From Pieris napi (taxonomy: Eukaryota; Arthropoda; Insecta; Lepidoptera; Pieridae): DNA of 64,000 bases. Below the pieces are notes generated by a model. It searched no databases and had not been told where the DNA came from. It saw only the letters and a program-made list of their open reading frames with translations. The position numbers and the translations under genes were made by a program. The stretch lies in the NCBI RefSeq assembly GCF_905475465.1, contig NC_062236.1, positions 7,202,001-7,266,000 of the forward strand, read 5' to 3'. Of this stretch, positions 37,001-48,900 are shown one piece after another. The number at the start of each line of letters is the position of its first letter. Position 1 is the stretch's first letter.

Positions 37001-37150
37001 ATGGCGGACGACGAGCTTGTGGCAGCTATTACTTTCGGGTTGACATATTTTTATTATAAATTAAAGCAAGAGAAAGAAAAAAGGAAAAAAAGAAGAAAGC
37101 AAAGACGATGGTGGATAATTAAAATTCATAGAAAGCGTACAAGGCTTTAG
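37001..37150 (+). pseudogene. Truncated Harbinger-like transposase N-terminus
   Basis: A 49-codon frame begins MADDELVAAITFGLTYFYYK, continues with a Lys/Arg/Glu-rich helix, and reaches RRWWIIKIHRKRTRL before a stop. The acidic start, a hydrophobic stretch, a basic run and RRWW resemble N-termini of lepidopteran ALP1/HARBI1-type transposases. The DDE domain is absent. The inverse copy at 37790-37602 reads almost the same. Confidence 0.5.
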
Positions 37151-37601
37151 ACCTATTATTTGGGCTTTAATTTGCCGTGTTTTTTTAATTTTACTTAAAA
37201 GTTACTTAAAAATGTCAGAATCGTAGGTGCTCCAATCAGACATTTTTTACGCTTTGCGCGCCAACGAAAGTGTAGCAAGTAAATACGTCCGCCTCCCGCA
37301 AGCTCGCGCGCATACTGATCGCTGCCAAACGTGTGGATACGTAGCAAACTGTTTGCCTAAAGCCCCATCCACACGCTTGACAAACAATGGCAAACAGCCA
37401 ACAGCAAACAGCAAACACGGACGTGTGGATGGGTGTTTGTCGTTGTTTGCCTGTTTGTGTTTGTGTTGGGCAGTGTTCGGCATCGGTGTCGGTTTATCTT
37501 GCCAGATCAAAGGATGTTTGGCAAACAGTTTGCTACGTATCCACACGTTTGGCAGCGATCAGTATGCGCGCGAGCTTGCGGGAGGCGGACGTATTTACTT
37601 G

Positions 37602-37790
37602 CTACACTTTTTCAATTAAAGCCCAAATAATAGGTCTAAAGCAGTACCTTGTACGATTTCTATGTATTTTAATCATCCACCATCGTCTTTGCTTTCTTCT
37701 CTTTTTCCTTTTTTCTTTCTCTTGCTTTAATTTATAATAAAAATATGTCAACCCGAAAGTAATAGCTGCCACAAGCTCGTCGTCCGCCAT
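37602..37790 (-). pseudogene. Truncated Harbinger-like transposase N-terminus, inverted copy
   Basis: A 62-codon frame on the minus strand starts with the same MADDELVAAITFGLTYFYYK as the plus-strand copy at 37001. It reaches RRWWMIKIHRNRTRY and then drifts into non-homologous residues before a stop. It is part of block X' and has no catalytic domain. Confidence 0.5.
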
Positions 37791-38089
37791 GTTTGCCGAT
37801 TCGGAATGTTATGAACGTTCGCCAAGCATGTGGATGGCTGTTTGTGTTGGGTGATTGTGGTTGGTGTTTGGGACTTCGTTTGCTGTTTGTGGTGTTTGTG
37901 ACAAACAGCCAGCGTGTGGATGCCCCAAAACATCCTTTGATCTGGCAACTAAAACCGACACCGATGCCGAACACTGCCCAACACAAACACAAACAGGCAA
38001 ACAACGACAAACACCCATCCACACGTCCGTGTTTGCTGTTTGCTGTTGGCTGTTTGCCATTGTTTGTCAAGCGTGTGGATGGGGCTTTA

Positions 38090-41000
38090 GCAATTGGCAC
38101 CGTAATTTCGTTTGCCCATTAGCCCGACTCAAGGGCTTTGCTGGGTATTAGAAAATCAATTAATTCATAAGGATAATGGTTTTATACAGTAAGACAAGCA
38201 CGCTTCTATTCAATATCCGAACACGATTAATTCATATTAGGACAATCGCTCATAGCAGTTATTTATGTATAATATTGAATATGGTGATGTTAAATAAAAT
38301 TAGTAAATTATACGCTTTGATAAGCGCGGTGATAGATATTTTACTTGACATAAATTTATTAAAACAAAACACAATCAATATTACGTTAATCAATAATTAA
38401 TATACTATATACTCAACGTATACACATATCTATTGCCTGAACTTACCGGAAGTTAAAAATATAAGGAGTCCAAATATCCGCAGTTAATAATCTCAGCCTT
38501 CGTTTTTTAAAAATACGAGTAATGCGTAAACTGCGTGTATTGATAAAAGAACGCTATGCAAACTAAATAATGCCACCTTATAATCAAACAAAGGACTATA
38601 AGAATTGTTATCACGAGACAAACTTCTGCTTACTTACGTTAATAGTATAATATTAAACTTAAGGAAATAGAAAACGTGTGTTTGCAGCGTTTGACGTAAT
38701 AACACATTCCTTGTTGACAAATTAATGGCGTATATATTAATTCATACAAGTGTTCGTTAATATATTCAACCGTTTTTTAAGAAAAAAATATATATCTCTT
38801 TTAATTAAGAAAGAGAACACAACAATTTATCACGTTCGACGTGTACTTTCTTACTAAATTAGTAATTCTTATCTCTTTCGGTCAAGTTATTTATAAACAC
38901 TATGATGAAAAGAGAATTAAGTACTTTAGTTAGGACAGTGTAATAAATTTAATTATTACGAATATGAGTTGCATTTCTGGATAAAATAAAAACGCTATCT
39001 AGTCTGTTAACATACAAAAAGTTATCGCATTATAAGACTTAGATCTCACAGTTGCGCGCGCGAGGATCTCATTGTAATATCAAATGCTTATTTGGTTTTT
39101 AAATATCTATTCAACGCCTTGACATTTACTTGTATTTATTATGCTGTGTGCTTAAGTAGGATTTTTTACTGTAAAAGAAACATTAGTATATACCAATGCA
39201 ATGCTTAGCCCGAAATCGCTCGAAGATCCCGCGATTTTAATGTAACGGATTGATAGAAAAAAAGTAATCACGTTTTACTAAATATAATTAAACCGCAAAA
39301 ATATCTAAATTATCTGCATTAGGCGTATAAATATCTTAAATAAGTAATAATTAAGTTAAAGTTAAGTTTTTTCATCTCTTTTGTAAGTGGATTTCTTTTG
39401 TAAATATTATGCCTACCGTAGTTGTCAAATATTTTACAACATCAGATTGTAACTTACACTGTAGAAAATGAAAAAAATATATAAACGCAAATTTAAATAT
39501 TAACCTATGAAATTATATATATAACTATTCTTTACGACTTTCAAATTCGTTAAATTGTAAAGAGTTGTCGGGAACAAAATAGTAGTCTTAAGGCACTTGA
39601 GGCTCTTGTACAAAGTTTTATAATAAAACAATTATCTTAAGCTACTATAATGTTGAGTGAAATTATTATAGGTCTATGAATAAGAAAGTAATACTAGACC
39701 ACCAGACGCGTCTTTGCGCACGTAGTGTAGGTAAACCTATCAATTAGATAATTGGAGACTTGAAAGTTAAAGCCTGATTTTAAAATAGACATTTTCGTTT
39801 AATTCAGGAAAATAAAGCTTGGTTGTAAAGTTTTGAGCGCTAGCTAGACTAGCATGTTTATTAGGATAATACTGACTACGTATTATTTATACGTACATGC
39901 TGTATTACCTAAACAATAGCTAGAATAATTTCTAGACTAGAAAGGCTCAAACAGAAGTATATGGGTGTGGATGTGTAGCGATTTTGTGATTTACAATTCA
40001 ACACCTACAGTTCATAATAATTTGCACATGGCAAAATCGGTTTATTGCTGGAAGGAAGTTATTACTAACCCCTGTTTTTAGTCTAGCCTAGTTACTACTA
40101 GGTTCGATTATAATAACGTAATTTGCCCTGCCCTGGCGAATGCATTTATAGTTGATAACTTAATGAAACGAAAAAAACTTTTTAATTTGTAAAATAAATA
40201 TGCAATCCCCAAGTTTAAAGCATCTTAAGCTAACATGATTAATGTCTTGATCGAATCGCAGCGTTTATACAATAATAACATATGTTTACTGTAAAAATAA
40301 GAAGAAACATACTCTCTATATATCCAATTCACTTAGATTAGGCTACTAACTTTAACCTTGCAAAGTAACGCGTCGGACGCGGTTAAGGCCAACAATTCGA
40401 CTGGCTATTGCGAATTGCGATCCCTATTCGTTATAGCTATACATAATAAGAGTATCAGTGTGCCTGTATCAGAATAACTGTCGCTATATTCACGTCCATC
40501 TCAGTAAACCTTCAAAGATTTATATGATTAAGACATGCAATAAAAGGAAAAATCATATAAATATAGATGTAAAAAAAAATGAAAGCAACACATGATATAG
40601 ACAACAACCAGCGAGGCTTTTAAAAGCTAACATTTGCATGAAATTCTATACAAAAAAAAATTACTTTGAATGCTAATTAAAGACAACATTATTTTTAATA
40701 TTATGTAACATAACAAAAATGTTGTCAACGTAATCAATTTGTATCATCATGACCAACCAAGTTAGTGTCTTAAATTAAATATACATTAAAAACATATATA
40801 AATGTATCTTTCATATTTGAGTAATTAAACTAGGAATGAAAACAGTTTTGCTAAAGTTTTGTGAAGTTTTATCAAGTGGTAGGCAATAAAACCTATTAGT
40901 ACCTAGCTAAGTATTAGTATGTAATACTTGAACAGCCCCTAAGTTATTCTTGGAACTTATTATCTGAACAGTTAAACATAATTTTTTTTTAAATTCAAAG

Positions 41001-41780
41001 CTCTAAATATTATTTTATTAGTGGAATAAGGGACGTGTTTTTTAATATTAGTTTCTCTCCCTTACAGTACAGTAATATTATACTTTATATATGAAAGGGT
41101 TTGCTTTATTTAATTAAAAATTTGATTAATTAATTAGCCACATTTATTAGATGACCATCAGTATGTAATTACTACAGATAAACAATTACAAAGCCTGTTT
41201 ATATCTTATCACTTAAACTTCATAGTTCACAATAGAAAGTTACTATAATATGTGTGTTATTGTTACTTTAGCACCTAACCATGCGTAAGTCGTGTATTAT
41301 GGTATTAAATATGTACGAAAATGAAGGTGAACGCTAAGTTTGGACTATACAGGACTCCTACTATTACAAAATATTTATAGGTAAATTATGTAAGTTATTG
41401 AAAGCTTCTAAAAGTTATGAACTAAAAATCCTTTATGAATTAAAAAATTTATTATAAGATTACACATATGTTGATGCAATGTTAAATTATTTTATTTAGT
41501 TTTAACAAAACAAAGTTTTACCTTATGAACGTCTGGAACTCGAAAAAGAAGTTGCACAACACCTTTTCACTTATCAATAAACTATAATTTGATAATTTAC
41601 TAGGTAAAAAATAAAAATTGTATAAAATTAATTTTTAATAGGAACATGTGTATACTAAAAGCAATATTTCCTTAGTATTCATTGAAGACATTTAAATTAT
41701 TCATAACTATTTTTCGTAAAATTCCGTGATTGAAATTCACATTCACTGCATTAACCGTCAATGTCATTAGATCATAAAAA
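38090..41780. other. Intergenic, nothing recognised
   Basis: Very AT-rich sequence. I found no exon with family resemblance, no clear inverted-repeat element and no long open frame beyond chance. Confidence 0.5.
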
Positions 41781-42641
41781 TAATGTATAGTCCTTTTCAT
41801 GAAAGAAGTCCCCTAGACGCGGCGCTGCAATCGCATGACGTAATGTTGCCATTTATGAGTAAAAAATTTACCTAATTTATTTACATTTAGCAGATGTAAT
41901 TTATCAAATATTATTTTCTGCATACTTCGATGAAACAATATTTCTGTTATGTAAAAAGTATATTTTTATTTACTTATATTAGCGTATTCTACCTACTTAC
42001 AGGGAAAAGATGAGAAAATAGGGTAAAGAAAAGCAATACAATTTTTTATTCAGAGTTTTATTGCATAATTGTTGGGTTACAATTTTTTTCGAAGTACACG
42101 CCGCTGTTACACCTTCGTTTGTAATTCTTGTTACAGTTTTCTATGACACACATGCAATTAAATTATGAACAATTAAAAGTAACTTTAAGTTTATAATGCT
42201 TATATAATATGTAATATATGTTTTAATTTCAGTTACCTAGTTTCATCAAGTTATGTATTTATTCAATTTTGTCGCAAAAACTAATTTATATCATAAAAGT
42301 CCCATCAATACAGCAAAAAAATATTAAATGGCAACTCTAAAAAGTACCTGTTATGGCGGCAACTCTCTTCCGAACATCGTTTAGTGGTATTAAAACGCCT
42401 TGATTCTTATGTTCCGCTTCACAGAACTCTTTCACCTTTAATATAATTTCTCGAGCCGAACTTTTTACAACTTTTGGCATTGTAATTAATCTTTAAAATG
42501 CACTAAGCTAGTTAAAAATTCACAAAAATCTACCACAACAAACGAACTTGATAACATCGACGAATGACAACATTGCCGACCTGTCAAATTTAGTTCCAAA
42601 AATCACCGCGGGACTTCTTTCATGAAAAGCACTATACATTC
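41781..42641 (-). mobile_element. DNA transposon fragment with 30-base inverted ends, carrying a transposase-like first exon
   Basis: The left end AATGTATAGTCCTTTTCATG plus AAAGAAGTCCC (41782-41812) is inverted at 42610-42641 with one mismatch. The interior is about 860 bases and contains one good coding exon on the minus strand (42480-42348). The element lies about 270 bases upstream of the PGM3 start codon. I cannot see a clear target duplication. Confidence 0.7.
42348..42480 (-). pseudogene. First exon of a transposon-encoded DNA-binding/DDE endonuclease-like protein
   Basis: ATG at 42480 opens 44 codons, MPKVVKSSAREIILKVKEFC through EAEHKNQGVLIPLNDVRKRV and AAIT, up to a GT donor at 42347. 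The basic helical start and the NDVRKRVAAITG end resemble the N-terminal helix-turn-helix of proteins linked to Tc1-like DDE_3 endonucleases in Lepidoptera (from recall). No downstream exon is found before the element's left end, so it is probably a relic of a deleted autonomous copy. It could be a small expressed host-captured exon. Confidence 0.5.
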
Positions 42642-42910
42642 AATATTTATTCTCTGTCAATTGTCAGTCTGTCAGCTGTTTTTCAAGGAATCTGCAATTT
42701 TTTTCGATGCAGTAAATATTAAAGATATACTTTGTAGAATATTAGTCGTTACCTGTGGTGTAATGTCAGATTTTACAGACAGTTGACACTGGCATATCGC
42801 TGTGTGAAAATGCAATGTTGATTGTGAAATCTGAAAATCTCGTTTGTTGATTCGAAGTGATTGTGCTCAAGTTTGATACTCGGCCTTATAAAATATTTTG
42901 AATAAAGAGA

Positions 42911-45900
42911 ATGCCGCCGAGTAGTTTACGAGTCGTGTACGCGTTCGCAAGAGAAATGCACCCAAAAACGACCGACATTTTTATTCAATACGGTACTGCC
43001 GGATTCCGCACAAAGTAAGTTACTTTTTTCTCTGATTGAAGTATTAAGTCGATAGCTTATTTTCCATTTAGGACACATTTAATTTCTAAACTATGTCAAA
43101 TAATCTTTAACTTCAGTTAGCATATTGTAACGAACATGTCACGTAAGCAAATTATTGTAAAAGGATCCTATGTCCTTTTACGATTGCATACTAGCGAATG
43201 AGTCACCAATAAATATCTTGCAACGGGAAGTCTCTAAATTGTGCTGGTCAATGACTTTTGTGTTTGAATCAAAATACATACTGTTATCTAACCCATACGT
43301 CTTTAACTATGTTTAGAAAATGTTTAGTTGGATTAAAATGATATCAGTTTTGCATACCATGAAATAAATTTTCCTAAGTAAATAAAATCACTTAATATTT
43401 TTTTTTAGTATAAAGAGATAGAAGCTATAAAATATTGTTTTATTTACTTTTATTAATTTACATCAAGTATGTAGTATTCTGGACATTTCTCTACTCTTCT
43501 CTTCACTTACATTATAACTTATGTACATTATTTAGGGTAATATATATGTGATATTGATTTTGTGAATTTTTTCCAATAAAAATTCTTTCCCAGTATAAAA
43601 ATTCCATCTACCCAATTATAATAAAATAAACATGTCTTCTATAAAAATATACTTTGAGAGTGCTTTAGAATTATTTGGCTATCAGCCAAAATTTTAAATT
43701 ATGGGTTTTCATAATACTATTTTATAGTATAGCAATGAACCTGTGAATCAGCTATTTATAGATTGAAAGCTTTAAATGGAGGTTGAACCCTACATAGTAA
43801 GGAATTAGGTCTTGAAAATTAAATAAAGTATAATAATTTTAAGTTATTACATATTCAACTTTTATCTAACTCTTAAGACAAGCAAATTAATCTATTGAAA
43901 TAGAGGATTCCCATATTTAAAATTTATATTATCCTATCCAAATTTAAATTAGAAAAATATCTAAGTCAATTAAAAATATTACCTTTAACACCTGTAGTGT
44001 GGGTTCCATGTCATTCAGATATTACATATTTAAACATTAAAAACAATTTAGTGAATAAAAATGAGTTCAATACATCTACAATTTAATTTTAAATTATTTA
44101 AATGCTTCCAGAGCCAGTCTACTTGAACATGTAGTCTATCGCATGGGACTACTTGCTGTTTTACGATCGAGGTGTAAAAATGGTTAGTATTTTTAATTAT
44201 CGCTTTTTTACGACTACAACTGCGTTTGCGTATCTTTTGTATTAAGGTAAGATTTTTCTGTGCCCATCTTTTTCTAAGTGCTATTGGCTAACGGTGTAAA
44301 CTGTTTTAAAATTTACTAAAATCAAATATGCTGATTCAGTGATGTAGTTCGCTGAAAACATATTATTATATAATAACTAGCTGACCTGGCAAACGTCGTT
44401 TCAGGTCAGCTAGTTATTTATTAGGGGTTTATTATTTAATCGTCAGGGCTTGATCGTAGAGGAGTGAAAATTAGAGGTTGTATGTATTTTAAATTGTATG
44501 TATAAAAATTTATCTTAAAATTTTAGGTGTGGTAGTTAACATTTAGGGGGATGAAAAATAGATATTCTCAGACATACCCAATATGCACACAAAATTTCAT
44601 GAGAATCGGTCAAGCCGTTTCGGAGGAGTTGTACTACAAACACTGCAACACGAGAATTTTATATATTAGATTTTCTCAAGTGTAGAATAACATTGTAATT
44701 ATTGTTGATAGAACATACACTAAAGTCAATCTAAGTTAGCAACATATTTTAGGTAGACGTTATTTTTGAAAAGATTTGTGCAATATAAAACGTTATATAA
44801 TAGCGAAACATGCATTTTAAATGTCAGTACATTTAAAATGCATGGTGCATTCAGCGTACACGATTTAGAGCGCTAGGGCGGAAGTGGGTAAATGGACTAA
44901 TGGGTCACAGACAAGAAGCTGCGTCTTAAACCACGTTTATTGCTCCTTTTAAGGTTTCCCAATAATAAATTGGTGGTTTTAAAACGCTGGTATTAATTGC
45001 AAGCTTATTACTGCCGCTTTACTGTCAATAACCTACATACGAAAGCGCTATTCATTAAAATTTTCTAGTCTAATTCCAAAGTATGAGAAAGCTAAAGTTA
45101 TTTTAGTTAATAGCGTTCCAAATTACTGCAAATAATTTAAAGACATTTTGAGATTCAAATGGGATGTTCTCATCTAATCAGTTTATTAGAGTCAATCGTA
45201 AGTCTTCTTAATCTAAATATGAAAAAAATATTTCATCGAATAAGTTAATAAAATCGTTAAGCATATACTATCGTAAAATTTAAACTATAGTTGCATTGAA
45301 AGTTTATAAGCTAGAACATCCCTTACGATTTTCGTTTTCAGCGCCAATTATGTGTTATATAGATGACAAACACGATATCTCAAAACTCCTAATAAGCAAT
45401 AATTAATGCTCGACCTTAAATGCCTACTACGGTTACTTCCGAGCCCTTGATCCGGTTACAGGAATCCTTAGAAATACTACCATTTGATACGATATTTTTA
45501 GGTCAACGCAAGGTTAAAATTGTCATTGTATCTAGGCTATTGCAACAACATATTTCATTTTTACCGTAAAAGTTGTTTTGAAACGAAATGATTTTGTTCC
45601 TATACCCACTGCAGACCAATTGCTTCTTCTAATATATAAAATTCTCGTGTCACAATGTTCGTTCCCATACTCCTCTAAAACGGCTCGACCTAAGAATCAT
45701 GAAATTTTTTATGCATATTCAGTAAGTCTGAGAATCGGCTACTATCTATCTTTCAAACCCCTAAGTGATACTCTTATCACTTAGACTTACAAAAAAAAAA
45801 TACACACAACCCTTAATTTTTACTTCTCTACGATCGACCCTTATTTTTTAATTGTATATTAAAAACTATTGACTTGAACTCTGAGGTTTATTATAGAGAA

Positions 45901-48900
45901 AAGTTCACTGAACAACCTAAAAAGTTTTCATTCCGGAAAGCCGAACAGTGTCTGGGGTAGCATAGCAAAATGTTCCATGTTGGTAGGTACTAAAAAGGTA
46001 GGCTAAGTAATATCACATTAAGGAGAAACGAAGTTCGTAGGGGCAGCTAGTTCCTATAAACATTTTTACCCGCCAGTTTTTCTATAGAAATAAAATACAT
46101 ACTTAATAACTGTGCATTAAATGAAGTAGTAAGGTGACCATTGTATGATATTGTTTTGTGTTACTCTTTACAATATCTGCCAAAAGAGGGTTGAAATGGG
46201 CATACCGATCTTGCACTGAACTTAGTATGTGCTCATTTAAAATAGAATAAAATAACCGATGTTAAAAGCGAACTATCAATTGCAATCTGTGATCTAATCG
46301 GGCGTGGTTCTACTTTGTAATCAGTTAGAGTGATTAATATTTACATTTCTTTATATAACTAACTATGTTTATCGCCACTACATTGATGGCTACGATTAAT
46401 GAGGCTAATACATATTTAGTATCACCTAGTAATATGTAACCTACAAAATTGATTTGTTGTCTTTAGTTAAAGTTGTGTAGTTTTTTATATTATGTAATAA
46501 TTTTATATTTTATACTTTAAATCTGTAATTGTTAGAAATACATTCTCGAAAAATATTTTATAGATTTTAAATTATATATATTTTATTGAACATAAAATTA
46601 CGAGTTAAATTGCATTGAATACCGTCATCTTTATTTAAATATAAAAGCTGCATTATATTTAAATTTCTACTCGCATAAATTAAATATTTTAGTATTTAAA
46701 TCTAAAATTTAAGACCTTACTAAATATAGTTAGGTAATAAATCATTTACTACTGCTACGCTCTAATAATTTCGTATGTATCACAATATTATTGCTCAAAA
46801 CCTTATTTAAACTCGTTAAAATGTTTCAAAGAATTTTACGCGAAATAACAGGGGAGCGAGCTAAAAATAAAATACATCATTGCTTGTGTTCTCATGCCGG
46901 AATACCCGTGTATTAGCGACACATCCTATATCCAGCCTTACTTATCGCCTATATAACTTACTATGTAATCGTTATGTAGGCTTAATTAACTAGACTACAA
47001 TCTACCGAACAGGTTTTCATACAAATTAAGTATCAATTCTTAAAAGATAAACCACTCCTTATTATATGGAAATTGTATTAGTTTTTTACAAAAAAACTCC
47101 CAAGCGAAATTAGAGAATTATTACTAAATAAATTCAAAGCCCTCGTTAAACGAAAATTAATCAATAAAGCTTTTTATAAATTTGAGGAATACTAAAATGA
47201 TCCTAATCCTTGGGATTGATTTTCTCCAGTTCAAACAATTTGTATGACAATACTTGGCGATTAAAAAGAGTGGCGGAAAGTTTCTTGCCAGTTCTTCTTA
47301 CCCGCTCTACGCCCTTGACTTGCGAACTGGTAATAAATTTACAATTAATTTAACTTCTTTCTGACAATTCATAAGTGTACTTGTTTACCTATATGAATAA
47401 AGATATTTTTGAGCTTGAGTTTAAGTTTAAGTAAGCTCCTTCAAGATATCGTGCGTGCTATATGCCCAAAGATCCTGAAGAAATATTGAGACTTGTAGTT
47501 GTGTTTTATTGGGTTTTTGTCTAAAAGGCATCTTAGTTTTTTCTATTGTTAGTGTCGTTTTTCTAAAAACGTAGTATAAAATTTTTGAAAAGATTTTTAT
47601 CTTGTTACGCCAAAGAAGTAGGTATTTAACTTCTAACGCGTGTAGATAAGTACACACACGTTTTTCGTTGTACTTTTTACTATTTTTAATTCATGTCAGC
47701 CTCTGAATATTTATTTAAGTATACTTTATTCAAATAAATTTTATTTCAGGTCGTACGATCGGAATGATGATCACAGCTTCACATAACTTAGAACCAGACA
47801 ATGGCGTCAAATTAATCGATCCTGATGGTGAAATGCTCGAAGAAAGTTGGGAAGAGATTGCTACAAGGCTCGCTAATGTCAGGTAATTGTTGAAGTTATA
47901 CTTCTTTAGGCGCGTTATGAAAAATTTATGTGAGTGAAATTTTACGATGCGCGCGCACCGTTACACAAAATTAACAGAATGAAGTTAGTTCTTGGTGGCA
48001 TGAAAATCGATAATAACTATGTTCAAGTTGTATATTCTAGTATTTTTATATTTAGAACACGTGTTTCGTAACAGTACAATTAAACAGTGTGAATAAATAA
48101 ATATTATTTTGGTGTTTTTATTAAATCAATTGCATATACGACGGTGATAGTATTTACTAATAATAATTTTATTGATTAATTTTAATATTTATCGTTAATC
48201 ACTACTGAATTCAGTTATTTTGTTTCCATTGCCAAAGCAGTATAACTTCTAACGTGTGTACATAAGTACACACACTCTTTTTTTTTATTATGAAAGTAAA
48301 AATGCAGATTGACAGCATGATACTCACGAAACGAAATTAGATTTTTACTAAGCAATATTTCAAACAATTTGATTAATTATACACGTTTATTACTCTTCTG
48401 ATGACCTCTAATAGGCAACGATGGCGAAACGTCGTAAAGCGCATCACATCTGCCCCTTCCATTACCACTTCATAGCGATCACGACCGCTCTGTCAAGAGT
48501 GCACCGGATATTACTCTACTGCTGTTGGACTCAAAAGTTCACTATGACTTAAAAGATATTAATTTAGTTAAGATTTAAATAATTTAATCATAGCAGAATC
48601 TATATTTACTTCCTTATCATTCCTTAAATCTGTCGTTAGTTAATTAGACATTATGTTTAAGCAGACTTGCGGTTTTAACTTTAGATTTTAATTGTATTAA
48701 TAGCTAATATATTTAGGTTTTTGAAGGAAGTATTTATTTTATTAGTTTATTAAGAATCCAAAAAGTATCATATGTTTCACGTTGACATTTCACCTCCCAA
48801 GGCAAACTACATTTACACTCTGCGTTGAAGGTTACTCCATGTTAGTTGTATTGATTTTAAGATGTTCTGCGGAATTATCGATTCTTTCAGATAGTGAGAA

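Larger units (their letters stand above)
36865..38089. mobile_element. PIF/Harbinger-like compound inverted-repeat array (X-Y-X'-Y')
   Basis: Four blocks: X 36865-37357, Y 37358-37519, X' 37520-37926 (inverse of X) and Y' 37927-38089 (inverse of Y). The Y arms of about 162 bases are nearly identical. X has about 90 extra bases (roughly 37173-37270) compared with X'. Block ends share (C)CATCCACACGC. The arms are rich in GTTTG and CAAAC iterations. X and X' each carry the start of a transposase-like frame (37001 plus strand; 37790 minus strand). Y-X'-Y' alone would be a normal element with long terminal inverted repeats; the extra X on the left makes the array compound. Confidence 0.75.

Noticed and set aside
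37227..38151. Cluster of overlapping open frames of 60-130 codons on both strands
   Set aside because: They arise from the GC-richer inverted-repeat arms of the Harbinger-like array. The same words appear in all frames, and only the MADDEL frames resemble a protein family.
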